Positions 31,782 to 42,836 of a stretch of DNA of 64,000 bases are shown here, one piece after another. Both the position numbers and the translations under genes were made by a program. The DNA comes from Prorocentrum cordatum (taxonomy: Eukaryota; Sar; Dinophyceae; Prorocentrales; Prorocentraceae). The stretch lies in NCBI GenBank assembly GCA_963575745.1, contig CAUYUJ010019616.1, positions 187,801 through 251,800 on the forward strand. Reading direction: 5' to 3'. The stretch's first letter is position 1. Each line of letters opens with the position of its first letter. The notes below the pieces were generated by a model. The model made no database searches, was not told where the DNA came from, and saw nothing but the letters and a program-made list of their open reading frames with translations.

Positions 31782-32767
31782 GTGCTCGGAGCCCCTCGCT
31801 GCCTTCGCTGCCCAACCCCAGGGAGGGGAGAAAAAACAAGCACGCAGGCACGATTCATCGCCGAGTCCCAGGACATGTGGGGAAGTAGGGGACGTGGGGG
31901 CGAGGACGACAACCCACGAAGCATGGGAAGATATGGGGGGCCCTGTCTTTTGCGTGTGTGTGTGTGTATTTCTTAGTGTGTCCTGGGCCCCTGGAAATCC
32001 CTCCGCCCCCCTCCGCGTCGTGAGCCAAGTCGTGGGCGGGAGCTTTTTGTGGCCGTGTTCGGCCCCTGGGCGCGGCCCTCGACGGGCCCCCATAGAGCGT
32101 CACCGCACAAGGCGGGATGAACGGCCAGTCCTCCTTCTCCTCCTCCTCCTCCTCCTCCTCGTCGTCCTCCTCCTCCTCCTCCCTCGCGTGAGCCCAGACC
32201 CACGGCGAGGCGCCCCCCCCTCCCGTTCACGTTGTGTTCACGTTGTGACAGAAATCACGACGTCGGGGTCAGGGACCCCTTCCCTCGTGGCGGACGAGGA
32301 AGGGATGAGAGAGTGGGGGTTGGGGCGGTGGGGGGGATGTGGGCGCACAGCCAATCCGCATCACGAGCATGAGCTTCTTTCCGAGGGTGCCCTTGCATCT
32401 ATGCCTTCCGGCCAATTCCAGTCCTTGGTCGTGGGCCATGGGCTTCCCCTGACTTCGGCTTCAGGTTGGGGTTTCCCAGGGTCTTGAATCCTTACTCCGC
32501 ATCCTTTCCTTACACCCGGTGTCTTGATTTCATGATTTCACCGGAAGTCCCGACCTTTTCCACAAGGGCCATTTTTTCATACCCGGTCTTTTTTGGCGGC
32601 CCCGGGGCCCGGCGAGAGCCCCCAGACGCCGAAATTGCCCAACATTGCCCGTTGCATTTTTTCCACGACGCGAGCATATCTGGGACCCTTACCGCGCACC
32701 CTAATGATCTGGTCGCGTTGGAACCAGCACCTCCGAGGTGTTCGGGACGCTGACCTTAGGCCCGCAG

Positions 32768-32854
32768 CTCGTACACGACCTCGGGCGCGCTCAGCGCGAG
32801 GGCAGGGGGCAGGTCTACGCGCAGGTGCCCGTGCTGGCGTGCGGCATCCTCCTG
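32768..32854 (+). CDS. Membrane-protein exon (29 codons)
   Basis: Bounded by CCCGCAG and GTGTGTTC, phase 0 on both sides. It reads LVHDLGRAQREGRGQVYAQV then PVLACGILL, ending in a hydrophobic segment that would continue into the next exon. Likely the same gene as the neighbouring + strand membrane exons. Confidence 0.45.
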
Positions 32855-32879
32855 GTGTGTTCGATGCTCAGTGTCTGCT

Positions 32880-33060
32880 GATCGCGCGATCGGCGATCGC
32901 AGGTCGCAGTGATTGGGGGATCACGTGATCGGTTCGGCTCGATCACGCGGTCGTCCGAGCTTGAATGCGTGGTCGATGCGTGGTCGGCGCGGTAGCTACC
33001 TTGACCGGGGCTGCAATAGGATCACACGATCGGATGGCGTGACCGGCCGAGTGATCAGCC
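32880..33060. repeat. Palindromic GATCACG/CGATCG cluster
   Basis: Repeated GATCGCGCGATCGGCGATCG, the perfect palindrome GATCACGTGATC at about 32920, GATCACGCGGTCG and GATCACACGATCGG in both orientations. Probably a fold-back element in the intron. Confidence 0.6.
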
Positions 33061-33087
33061 AGACGCTAAGGTTCGGCGGTGCGGCAG

Positions 33088-33147
33088 TTTGCCGAGACAT
33101 TCTTCTCGTACCGCCCCGTGAAGCGGAAGAGTGCCTGCGAGGGGCAG
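33088..33147 (+). CDS. Possible short exon
   Basis: After GTGCGGCAG the frame reads FAETFFSYRPVKRKSACEG. It is basic and protein-like, but the donor is unclear and no family is recognised. It may belong to the membrane-protein gene. Confidence 0.25.
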
Positions 33148-33177
33148 GAGCCAAGGGAGGAAGAAGTCAGAGGAGGG

Positions 33178-33300
33178 AACGGTGCTGATGCCACGGTTCG
33201 TCCTGGAAGGCCCTCGTCACCACGGCTGGATTCTCTACGAATTTCTGGCCAGAACCCCTCCCGTGGAGAGGTCTGGGGAGTAATCAGTATCGGTGCCTGG
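33178..33300. mobile_element. MITE-2 copy (diverged)
   Basis: GGAACGGTGCTGATGCCAC at the left, CAGTATCGGTGCCTGGTTGC at the right, core ACGAATTTCTGGCCAGAACC then CCTCCCGTGGAGAGG. Confidence 0.65.
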
Positions 33301-35232
33301 TTGCCCCCCCCACATTGTTTTGGCCCAAAAAAGCCCAGGGTGTGTACTGAACAGTCCAGCCCGATCGAACCCTCCTGTAGAGGGCCTCGCTTGCAGGGGC
33401 ACTTGCGTATTATGAGGGTGGCATCTCTGTCAAGGAGACGCCAATCGACGCCTTCTCGACGGCCCGCGAGGCCCCGGCAGCGGCGAGCGCCAGCGGCGCC
33501 GAGTGCCCCAAGACGAAGTGACGCGCTCCTGCACGGCGCCCGCCGCGCGCGGCGCGAGGGCGACGGGGGGGGTCCCTGTCGCGCCGCCGCCCCGCTCCAA
33601 AACTACCGCCCCGCGGGCGCGGCGTGCGTCAGGGGCAACGTTTGGGGGGGATGCGCAGGCTCAGGGAGGACGCATCGATCCCCGATCGCCCATTAATCGT
33701 CGACAGGGGCCCGATAGCCCTCCCCGCTCGCAAGGCCGTGCGGATTCGTCATCGGGGGCACATCGCCGACCCATCGGCGATGTATCGTCGATCTCAGAAC
33801 TGGAGTCCCCACCTGTCGTTGCCCCCCTCTGCGGCTCCAGAGGAGCGCTTCCCGCCGGTCCCGCACTTGCGGCCCGCGGATGCCGCAGGCTCTGCAGCCA
33901 GGTGCGCGCCCCACCCCTGCGGGTCCAGCGGGCGCTGGGGGAATCGGACTTCCCGCTTGAAGAAGACGGGGTCGACTCCGCCGACATTGCGCGCAAGCTT
34001 CCCGCGTCAGATGGCGCGTAAGCGCTCTCGTCTCCAATGTGGCGTGCCACGATGGCGCCACGCGTAAGCCAGTGCGTGAGGTCGCTTGTGTCATCTCGCG
34101 TAAGACCCGTTTCTTGTCGTCGCCCACCTGGCTGCAGGCATTCTTCGCGTTCTGACCTCAGCCGCTTCTCGAGAAATCTGGCCCGCTGGGGTAGGGTTCA
34201 CATGCCGCCGTCCACAGGCCCACCCCCGAGCGTGTCGAGGAGGACGAAGGGAGGGGGTTGGGGACAAGGGCGAGCGAAATTCGTTGCGCTCAGATGCTTT
34301 CAGCTCCACTGCCAGGCGCGCTCCTGGATAAATACATGGCCGCTCTCAGAGCCTCGATGCGCCCGACAAAAAATAGCTACACGCAGTCGCCGCCACGCTA
34401 GCCCAACGGGTCCACTTCGATCCGACCGATCCGGTCGATACGATTCGTTCCCGATAGGTGTGCCGACCATCCGATTGCGGCCCGATGCCTGCGTGGCGCT
34501 TTTGCGCATCACTGGCGCGGCCGAGCCGACCCCATTCCGGCTCCGTACTAACGCGGCCCGACGCACGCCTTGCTGCCAGACGCCCGACGTCTTGTTTCTT
34601 TCAATGCGGGGCCTCTCAGGAGTCCCGACCAGTTCCCCAGGGCTGCTTTTTCATCCCGAGCCGTTTGCTGACGCTCCCGCGGGGGCCCAGCGAGGGCCCC
34701 CAGAGACCGCAAACTGGCCAACAGTTTCCCGCCGGGTGTGCTGTCCGCGACGCGAAGGGGGCTCGGGATTGTGCACCTCAGCGCGGCCGATCCGACCCGG
34801 CTCCGGCTCCGTGCCGACGGGGCCCGAGGTAGCGCACGCCCCGGTCGAGCCGGTTTCCCGGCTCGGTGCCGGCCGTTCTTCGAGCCTCGGACCTCGCTCG
34901 ATCATTACCCCTGAACATCGCACCTCGCATGTCGAGCTTCGACCGTGCCCAATCGCGCCTCGAACCCCGATCGAGCGCTCGCGACGCGGACCAGCCGAGT
35001 TGTTCTGTTGGTGTCGTCGCTTCAGCTCGCTGTCCCTGCGCCCGCCCCTGGCGACCGACCCCGCCTGCCCATCGGACAGGGCCTTGCGGCGCTGCTTCCT
35101 GGGGGCGGGGAGGCCACGGACCGGGGCGCGAGGAGACGCGGCCTCAGACCTCGAACTTCGAGCCCTGATCGCTCGATCGAACCTCCGAGGCTCCGACCGA
35201 GCGATCGAGCCTCGAGCGATCGGCCGCGACCG

Positions 35233-35385
35233 CCCCGTGCCGAAGGCGCACCCGCTCGGCGGCGCCCGCGCCTCCGACCTCGAGGCGTTCCTCTCGGCCG
35301 TGGCCGCCTGCCTGCCCGGCCGCCTCGGCGGCTGCAAGCCGCAGGACGCCCCCGCCGGGGCGGCGCTGCGCGGCGTCGTCCTCCG
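35233..35385 (+). CDS. Possible exon upstream of a (CCT)n tract
   Basis: Reads ARASDLEAFLSAVAACLPGR, then LGGCKPQDAPAGAALRGVVL. It has a helical-repeat-like look and lies within a very long GC-rich open frame (34037-36274) that is otherwise unconvincing. It could be an exon of the repeat protein represented at 40606 and 53178. Boundaries are not defined. Confidence 0.3.
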
Positions 35386-35406
35386 CCCACCCGCCCGCCC
35401 TGCTTC

Positions 35407-35507
35407 TCCCTCCTCCTCCTCCTCCTCCTCCTCCTCCTCCTCCTCCTCCTTTTCCTCCTCCTCCTCCTCCTCCTCCTCCTCCTCCTCCTCCTCCTCCTCC
35501 TCCTCCC
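35407..35507 (+). repeat. (CCT)n polypyrimidine tract
   Basis: About 100 bp of TCC repeats between two exon-like segments. Confidence 0.95.
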
Positions 35508-35571
35508 GTATAGCCGTTTTGGCGCCGCGGCGCCGCCGGACCAATCGCACTGCGGCCGAGTGCCGAGCTCA

Positions 35572-35730
35572 GTATGCACGTGCGGATGGGCGCGCGGCCA
35601 TTCGGCTCCTGCGCGCCTTCACGGAGATCGAACGGCACAGGGGCCAGGGCCTGACGAGCCTCGCCCATGCGCTCCGCCAAGCGTTGGCTGGCGAGCCGGC
35701 TGGTGCAGTCGATGGAGCCCGTCCTGTACC
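35572..35730 (+). CDS. Possible exon downstream of a (CCT)n tract
   Basis: Reads QYARADGRAAIRLLRAFTEI then ERHRGQGLTSLAHALRQAL, amphipathic-helix-like. Same frame as the candidate at 35233. Family not recognised and splice sites unclear. Confidence 0.3.
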
Positions 35731-36475
35731 TCCTCCAGGCCTGGCGCCTGAGGGCGAGCAGGCTGGCGCGCCGCCGGCAGCAGCATCGACCTCGCAGTTG
35801 CCCGCAGCCTCAACAGGGCTCCCGCGGGAGGAGGCTTTCCTGTGGAGGGATGGCGAGGCTGTGCAGGCGAGCGGCGAGGTGGAGCTGGCAGCCCCTGGAG
35901 GTGCCCCTGACGCTGGCCACAGTTCTCCGAAGGTTGTGGCACCCGCGGCCGAACAGCCTGGCGCACCACGTGCTGAAGGAGGGTACGAAGGGCCAGGAGG
36001 AGTGGGTTCGCAGGATCCCCCACAGACCCGCCCTGGCGTATCGTCGACCAACGGCGGCGCATGGGCTAGGCGGCGCGCGACGCTGGCTGCAGATGGCGAG
36101 ATTTTGCGGGGCGGAGCCGCTGTTGCCGTGTCTGACCGTCGGCAAGGTTGGGCTGTCGCTTTCACGTCAGATGTATTGGCCGACTTGATCAGGGTTACAG
36201 AGCAGCGAGGGCAGCCTTCCACGTCTGCTTCATTCTTCCCTTCCGCGCACAAAGACGACTGCAAGAAGCAGTAGCTATAGGTTTTGGTGGGTGGACTTTT
36301 TCGCTCTGGCATTTTGTTCGGGCCACTGCAAGAGTTGGGCTCTTCCCCGCTGCATCGAACGGTGCTTGGCTGTATTTCGGCTGAGCCTGGCCCAGGCTCA
36401 CAGTGCAAGCAAGGCGCACATTATTGTTGGTTCTTGCTTATGGGACTATACCTTGGCTGTTCGTTTGGTGTCAGG

Positions 36476-36635
36476 GGCACTATTGTGGATTCAATCAATG
36501 TCGTTTTCGGGTTTCTCATCTCGCACCTGGCCATCGTCAGCTGGAGGGACATGAGCGTTGCGCGCAATATGGTGAACGGCTACTCGGTCCTGGTGTGGGG
36601 CTTCCTGGCCGTCGCGTCCCTCGTCGTGGTCAGGG
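36476..36635 (+). CDS. Membrane-protein exon
   Basis: Preceded by GGTGTCAG. It reads GTIVDSINVVFGFLISHLAI, VSWRDMSVARNMVNGYS, then VLVWGFLAVASLVVVRG: two hydrophobic segments around a polar loop. Probably a late exon of the polytopic protein starting at 28868; a stop follows shortly after 36655 if no donor is used. Exact edges uncertain. Confidence 0.45.
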
Positions 36636-36795
36636 GCTCCTCCTCTGCTTCTTTCTCCTGATTCCTCTTCAATCTGGAACATCCTCTTCCTCCTCCTCCT
36701 TCTCTTTCACTTGCTCCTCCTCGTCTTCAACCTCTCCAGCCCCTCCTCGAGCGCACGCCCCGCGCGCGGCGTTTTGCTGCTCTCAGCCTACTCGT

Positions 36796-36852
36796 TCCTC
36801 CTCCTCCTCCTCCTCCTCCTCCTCCTCCTCCTCCTCCTCCTCCTCCTCCTCA
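36796..36852 (+). repeat. (CCT)n polypyrimidine tract
   Basis: TCC repeats followed within 50 bp by a partial MITE-2 left end (GATGCACCGATGCCGCTGCC at about 36897). Confidence 0.93.
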
Positions 36853-37752
36853 GAGTGTGACAGATCCTGCCCTGGGCGGCAAAGGTCGGGAGAGGAAGAT
36901 GCACCGATGCCGCTGCCATTTCCTCGTCGCCACCGTTGGATTCGCTTCAGGATCCTGTTCAAGCCCTGCTGCGTCCTCAGGTCCTTTAGGAACGAGAGCG
37001 CGCGCGTCGGCCCGCGCGCTGCGGAAAGCAAAAAAGACACCACATGCCGCAGAGGCCAGAGTGCGGGTTAGGCGCTCGCTCTGGGGACCTTCACGGAGCA
37101 ACCCGCTCTACTCGTGCGTCGATGATGCGCCGGTCCAGGGAGCACCGCGGGAGAGGTCCATGCAGTAGCGGACCCTTGGCGAGCTCCAGGGAGCACTGTG
37201 GTCACAACGCGCCCCTTGGGGAGGTCCAGGGACAGAGATCCAACCTATGGACAAACAGGAAGGCTGCAGCTTCATCAGTTTTCGACCTCTAGAGGCCTTC
37301 GCCGGGCCGGGGGACAGTCCAAGAATACGACGACATGGCAGTCCCTGGGAGTGGGCGGGCTCCTCATTTCACCATGAAAAAATGAACCACCACCACCACC
37401 GGCTACGGGGTCTGGCGGCTCCCCCCCCGAGCTGGTGGCACGCCGTTCCCGGCGCGCCTCCAGGGAGCATTCGGAACGGAGTGCCACCAGCTCGGGGGGG
37501 GGGGCCTTTGGGAACGGAGCTGTATGGAGTTTTGACGGTGGTGGCTCTTTTTGCTCCCATGAGTATTTACAGAAACAAGACGTCGCATCTCCAGGGAAAG
37601 GCGGGATCGGTACCTTCCTGCCCCCCCCCCAGGGAGAGGGGAAGATACTGGCGGCACGCCTCTCCTCGCCCGCTGGGGCGACGAGCGCGCGCCCCCCGCG
37701 CGCGGCGCCCCGCTGCGCTCCGCGCGCGCGCGCGCTGCGGGCGGGTGTCCTT

Positions 37753-37756
<4 letters not shown>

Positions 37757-37830
<74 letters not shown>

Positions 37831-37847
37831 TTCGCCGTCGCCGTCGC

Positions 37848-37879
<32 letters not shown>

Positions 37880-37953
37880 CTGCCGCCGCCGCCGCCGTCG
37901 CCGTCTCCGTCGCCGCTGCCACCGCCGCCGCCGTCGTCGCCATCGCCGTCGCT

Positions 37954-38002
<49 letters not shown>

Positions 38003-38045
38003 CCGCCGCCGCCGCCGCTGCCGCCGCCGCCCCCGCAGGTGCTGC
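37757..38045. repeat. (GTC)n/(GCC)n trinucleotide array
   Basis: GTCGTC then GCCGTCGCC and GCCGCCGCC blocks. The 520-aa and 487-aa open frames across it (poly Ser/Pro, Val/Ala) are artefacts. Confidence 0.95.
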
Positions 38046-39084
38046 CGCCAACGCCGCCGCCGCCATCGTCTTTGCGTCGTCGCCTTCCGGGCCGGCCCGC
38101 CTGGCCCGCCGGGGCGACGAGCGCATGCCCCCCGCGCGCGGCGCCTTGCTGCGCCCTGCCCCGCCCAGGGTTTCCGAGGATCACCGTGGCTTCAACGCGG
38201 GCTGCGTGGCGTCATTCTCCGCCCACCAATCCACCCTGCACTTCTTCCCTCCTCAGCCTTCTCCGCCCCCCCCCCCTTCTACCTCCTCTTCCCCCCCTCC
38301 CATCCGCCTCGTCCCGCCTCGTCCGCCCCCCCTCCTCCGCAACCTTCCCCTCCTCTTCCTCAAACTCATCCTCCCCTCATGGAGTGCACGCTCCGCGCGC
38401 GGCGCCCCGCTGCGTTCCGCGCGAGCTGCGGGTGGGCGGCCTCCTCCGCCCGGGGCTTCTGAGGAACACCTTGGCGCCTGCGCCGTCTCAGGAGCCGAGG
38501 CTGGTCTGCTGGCGGGCCCATGGCCAGACATGCTCGCACCGTGGAAAAAAAACAAACATGACACATGGCGGGATGCGTTCGGCCGCTTTCGGCGTCCAGG
38601 GCCCCTCGGCAGGCACCATAGGACCATCAAACGCTGCTTTGGACGCAAAGCCGGCCCCGAGGGCGGGCGGGGACTTACAGAGGCCCCGTGTATGGCAAAG
38701 ATGCAGACGTCGTACGGCTTTGTGGGGTCCTCCACTCGTTGCCCTCGCTGGTGCCAAGTTCCTGCGCAGCAGCATGCTCTTCTCTTCTCCTCCTCGCAGG
38801 AGACGATAGGGGCGAACAGCCCAGGGGAGAGGAATACACGGATCAAGAGTCTCCGATCGCCCATGTCTTCGACGAGGCTCCCGGGCGAAGACGTGTAATG
38901 CCCTTCTCTGGCCTATCCGCCCCTATCATCCGCTCCGACCTCCGCCGCCGTAGTTGCCGCGCGGCTGCCGCCTCGCGGTGGCGACGACGATGGGGAAGGG
39001 GACGCGGACGTGAGCGGCAGCGACAAGCACGACGGCGACAGCAACACGCGCTGGGGGACGCCAGTGTCGTCTTCGCCCCCTGAG
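38046..39084. other. No gene recognised
   Basis: Pyrimidine-rich 38220-38370, then family-D-like sequence (GGCGGGATGCGTTCGGCCGC, about 38560-38650). No domain seen. Confidence 0.4.
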
Positions 39085-39205
39085 AGCGCGGCGCTTCATT
39101 TTTGTTCGAGCCATGCGTGTTCGCCAGGTTTCGGTACCCGGGGCCCTCACAAGCCGATCCCGCTCGAACAATGGTGCAGAAAGATAGGGTCTAGAGCTCT
39201 GGTCG
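39085..39205. repeat. Dispersed family E, copy 2
   Basis: GCGCTTCATTTTTGTTCGAG, GGTTTCGGTACCCGGGGCCC, TCACAAGCCGATCCCGCTCG and CAGAAAGATAGGGTCTAGAG parallel 19430-19550. Confidence 0.6.
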
Positions 39206-40375
39206 CGCCGTCGGATCGTCCGCCTCGATGTCGCCGTCGCCGAGTGTCCGTCGCCGTCGTCGTTGCCGTCATTCGGCGTCGCCCCCATGACATGCGACGA
39301 CCTGATGCGCCGTCCCACACTTCGGTCGCGACCCCGTCCTTCTCCAGGGCTGGTTTTTTGTTCCCCCCGCATGAGGTGTTGATGGCCCTGGGGCCCGACA
39401 CCACGCGGGCCCCAGAGGCGGCAACCGAGGGACAGCTCGCCCGGGCTGCACCAAAAAAGCATAGATTCTCGGAGGCAGTTGTTCGGCGGTTGGCCTTTCT
39501 ATTTTGGTAAGGCTTCTGGCGTCACCAGAGCTTGGAACCCACTGCCCCGCTGTCGCGAGGCAAAATTGTACAGCAGGGGGCAACAGAGGGCACGGTGCTT
39601 CCACAGTTCCGGGGAAATCGCGAAATCGGTATAAGGGTCGTGATCGGCATGCCTCGAAGGACTCGCGCCCACCCGAGGCCCGACAGAAAACCTGGTCTTC
39701 GCGCAATTCGGAACTCGCCTCCGCGCCTTCTCTCGGCCCAGCGCTGCTTGAAGTGGTGGCGGAGGGGGGTGGGGAGGAAGGGACAAATGCCATGCAGGTA
39801 CAGTGATGATAATCGTGCTGCTCGCCTTGTAGGATCATTGAAGGAGTCCTACATGAACTTAGCTGCTCTGATACGTTTTGAAAGGTAACACGTGCCGTGT
39901 TGAAAACGTCCGTGTTCAAAACGTACGTGTTCAGTCTACGTGTTGAGCTCCGTATCAATACGCTACGTGTTGCGTGTCGCGTATTGGGGCAGCTGAGGTG
40001 CACGTTGGGTCCAGTCCCGGTTCCAGCGCCGTCATCCCATCCGTCCCAAGTGGTTCGTGAACGGCTCGATGTGGTTGGGATCGGCCTGTATCTCGTGGGG
40101 GGGGGAGGGGGGGCAAACGCCGTGCGAGTCAACTTGCAAGGGTCGCATTATGAACGCGCTCCCGACCCGCCACTCTGATTTTTTTAATCCTCGGCCCCAG
40201 AGGTCCCGACCCGCTCCCCAGGAGTGGTGTCCCGTTCTGGACCAATGCTGGCGGGTCCCGGGCCCGACAACGGGCTCCAGAGGCCGAGATCAAGGAGAGC
40301 CGCTCCATTGAGCAAATCATACCCTCAGAGATCTGGGACACTTGCCAGAGTTAGAGGAAAGAGAACTATGCACAT

Positions 40376-40506
40376 ACACCGATTCTGGCCAGGCCCATCC
40401 TGAGCCCAGGATCGGTGCATACGCCCTCTTACCTTGGCCAGGAAGGTATATGCACCGATCCTGGGTCAAGGATGGACGTTGTCAGGATCGGTGCATGTGC
40501 ACAGTT
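40376..40506. mobile_element. Nested palindromic element, copy 1
   Basis: Ends ACACCGATTCTGGCCAGG and CAGGATCGGTGCATGTGCAC are inverse. Internal CAGGATCGGTGCATACGCCC and TATATGCACCGATCCTGGG form a second inverse pair. The second copy is at 48297-48431. Confidence 0.8.
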
Positions 40507-40605
40507 CTCTTCGCCCGAAGAGTCGAATCACGAACGCGCTGCCCAGAGCTGGGTCGTTTTGGCGGCGGCGGCCTGCCGGCCAGCCGGTGGGCGGCGCCCC
40601 GCTAG

Positions 40606-40671
40606 AAGGACGTCAGCAACGTCCTGTGGGCCACCGGGCGCCTGCGCTTCCGCCACGACGGGCTGCTGCAG
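40606..40671 (+). CDS. Octotricopeptide-like repeat exon (22 codons)
   Basis: Starts after GCCCCGCTAG and ends before a possible GC donor (CTGCAG then GCCTGT), phase 0. It contains VSNVLWATGRLRFRHDG. The pattern SN.LWA...L.FR...L resembles helical-repeat proteins of the octotricopeptide/RAP type that bind organelle RNA. A closely related repeat is encoded at 53178. If both belong to one gene, it spans more than 12 kb with mostly MITE-filled introns. A single short repeat cannot prove the family. Confidence 0.5.
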
Positions 40672-40738
40672 GCCTGTGGAGGGGGACGGCACCGCGCCGC
40701 CCTTCCCAGCCTCCCGAGGGTGTGCCGTTTTTGACTCG

Positions 40739-40918
40739 ACTGCACGTAAGAGTGACCCTTCGCCGGAGTGACCTTTTGTGCGCGCTCACTGGGGTCCCCC
40801 GATCGCCGCGCTCGTTGCGATAGTAGCGTCTTGCGCGCTTGTGTTTGGCCCCCCTGCGCCCCCCAAGAAGCCGCGCACCAAAGGTCACTCTTGCCCAGGA
40901 TCACTCTCACCTGCAGCC
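40739..40918. mobile_element. Splice-site-bearing TIR element, copy 1
   Basis: Left CTGCACGTAAGAGTGACCCT, right CACTCTTGCCCAGGATCACT then CTCACCTGCAG. The inverse ends include both CTGCA.GT.AGAGTGA and AAGAGTGACC. The left end contains GTAAGAGT and the right end TCTCACCTGCAG, near-consensus donor and acceptor sequences. Copy 2 is at 61992-62172. Confidence 0.8.
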
Positions 40919-41123
40919 GATTGACGCCGACGTGTTGTCCTCGAGTTCAGCCTCTGGGGCCCGTTGCTGGGCCTGGGGGCAATCCGAAAGTGATGCTTGA
41001 CGGAGCGCCACCCTCGGGGGAGGGGGGTCGGGGCCCCGGGGGCCGCGGATTTTTCAAGGAACATGTCGGAGCATGCCCGGGGCAGAGCCAAGACGTTGAA
41101 ATATGGGCCGCCTTGGGCTCGGG

Positions 41124-41285
41124 TTAGGCCGGGCCTGTCCCCCTACAGGCGGATCTTGGGCGAAACATTGTAAGATTTCAAAACATGCCCCAAAATATTT
41201 TGGAAAATGCTGAAAATTGAATCCCCATCTTATTTGTTTGACTATTTTGGAATTTTCCTCCTGTAGGTGGACACGCCCGACTCAA
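41124..41285. mobile_element. MITE-1 copy e with 8-bp target duplication
   Basis: TTAGGCCGGGCCTGTCCCCC at the left, CTGTAGGTGGACACGCCCGA then CTCAA at the right. Flanking GGCTCGGG (41116-41123) and GACTCGGG (41286-41293) form an 8-bp duplication with one mismatch. Confidence 0.9.
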
Positions 41286-41410
41286 GACTCGGGAGGGGCC
41301 ACAATTTCAGGGACGTTCTTCAGATGTGTGTCGGGGAACCCAGTCGTGGATGGGCTCGCCGTGGCGAGAGGAGCCCGTCCGTTACTTTTTCAGCGCCCCT
41401 TATAGTTCGA

Positions 41411-41578
41411 CTGGGGGATCGACTACAGAATTGATTTACCCCAAAATTGACTTTCACGTCGACTCTTCACCAACAAAAACGTCAACCAGTTGTAGATCTG
41501 CGAAAGTTCTACGAATATTCCGTGGATCCGACCAGAAAAAAGAATTCTGGGGCAAATCGATTCTGTAGTCGACCCCCT
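41411..41578. mobile_element. TIR element with ~35-bp arms
   Basis: Left GGGGGATCGACTACAGAATT then GATTTACCCCAAAATT; the reverse complement of the right arm is GGGGGTCGACTACAGAATCG then ATTTGCCCCAGAATT. Only a few mismatches, so relatively young. 168 bp, no coding capacity. Confidence 0.88.
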
Positions 41579-41599
41579 ACTTGCATAGTAGATCACGAT

Positions 41600-42480
41600 G
41601 GCTGCAGATGGTCTTACAAACGCTGAGGGCCTTTTTGCTCCCGCTTTCAGGGTCAGCGTTTTCTGTTTCGTTTTGGGCGCCGTTTGTCTTGTGTTTCCAG
41701 GTCCGGGATCGGCCCGGGGCCCACCTGCTCGTTCTTCTTGCCGCTTTCAGTGCCTTTTTTCGTACGCTTGTCGGAATCACAGTGTGGCCTGCCAGGCGTC
41801 GACGTTCCAGCGTGTCGTTTTTAGATCGTATTGGTCGAGTCAAGAGCGAAGAGTGGATCACAGTGAACAGAAACGCCCGCAGCGCTTCCAAGCCCAACTG
41901 AGACGCCGCCCTCTCCCGCGGCCTCGGTCGGTGCCTGGGGCCTGGGGGGTGGCGCCGTGGGCGGGCTCGGCCCTCTTCCCTCGGACATGCTCGCGCCGCG
42001 GGACATCACGACGGGCTGCGCGCCCAGGGCGCCTCCTTGCTTGTTGTCCCCCCCCCTCTTCCCCCCAGGCGCCCTCCGTCATCGAGTCCGTCGTCCGTCG
42101 CTCGTCCGTCGGTCGCGTCGTCTCTCGGCTCTCTGCCACTGCGCTCGCGAAGCACGCGCGTGCCCTTGCCGGAGCGGTGCTGCGGGAAAGGAAGGACCCA
42201 CTAGTTTCGGACAGGCTGCCGCGAAGCCGAAGCCGCTGTTCGTCCAGGGGAGCCCTAGCCCCCATGGCTGAATTCCTCAAATCCTGGTCAGAACGCACCC
42301 CAGGCAAATGTCTGGGGAGCAGCGGACAAGGATCACAACCCCCCCGCGTTGTGAAGAAAAACACGACGGGCGGCTTTGGGCCGTTTTCGGCCTTCGGGGG
42401 CCCTCGCCAGGCCCCGGGACCGTCAAGGACGGGCTCGGGGATAAAAAACGCAGCCTTCGGGAAGGGGTCTGAACGCAGGT
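41600..42480. other. No gene confirmed; MITE-2 right-end relic
   Basis: About 42262-42320 reads GGCTGAATTCCTCAAATCCT then GGTCAGAACGCACCCCAGGC, the core of MITE-2. 42355-42440 is family-D-like. Open frames on both strands lack domains. Confidence 0.45.
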
Positions 42481-42508
42481 CACCCGCGGGGGCGCGGAGA
42501 TAGTCCTA

Positions 42509-42667
42509 AGTCGGGCATGTCCCTCTGCAGGAGGAATCTTCAAATATGGCCAAAACATAGTCTGGAGACGATTGTTCCATCATTTGTTGAATATTGCTGG
42601 GCATTCGTGGACTATTTCTTATCAGTCGTCCAAAATCCGCTTGTAGGAGGACATGCCCGACCTAAAT
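42509..42667. mobile_element. MITE-1 copy f
   Basis: AAGTCGGGCATGTCCCTCTG then CAGGAGGAATC at the left, CGCTTGTAGGAGGACATGCC then CGACCTAAAT at the right. ATAGTCCT precedes and ATAGTCTT follows, a 7/8 target duplication. Confidence 0.9.
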
Positions 42668-42682
42668 ATAGTCTTACGTCTT

Positions 42683-42836
42683 ACGTCGGGCGTGTCCCCC
42701 TACAAGGGGAGCTTCGACGAAAAATAAAAAAAAAATGTTCCAAAAATGGTCCCAAAATAGTCTGGGGACGATTTTCTGATAGTTTTTGGACCAAGCCATC
42801 GTCCAAAATCCACTTGTGGGAGGACGTGCCCGACCC
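42683..42836. mobile_element. MITE-1 copy g
   Basis: ACGTCGGGCGTGTCCCCCTA then CAAGGGGAGC at the left, CCACTTGTGGGAGGACGTGC then CCGACCC at the right. It lies 15 bp from copy f, a tandem pair of independent insertions. Confidence 0.85.

Noticed and set aside
31647-32100. Extension of the 31641 exon to the stop at about 31976
   Set aside because: After 31781 the frame becomes non-hydrophobic and crosses GT-rich repeat sequence; a GT donor at 31782 fits better.
34037-36274. 745-aa + strand open frame as one protein
   Set aside because: Runs through a (CCT)n tract and palindromic CGATCG-rich DNA with no continuous domain; only two internal stretches look exon-like.
37247-38898. 520-aa and 487-aa open frames
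   Set aside because: Mostly translations of the GTC/GCC array and pyrimidine-rich DNA.
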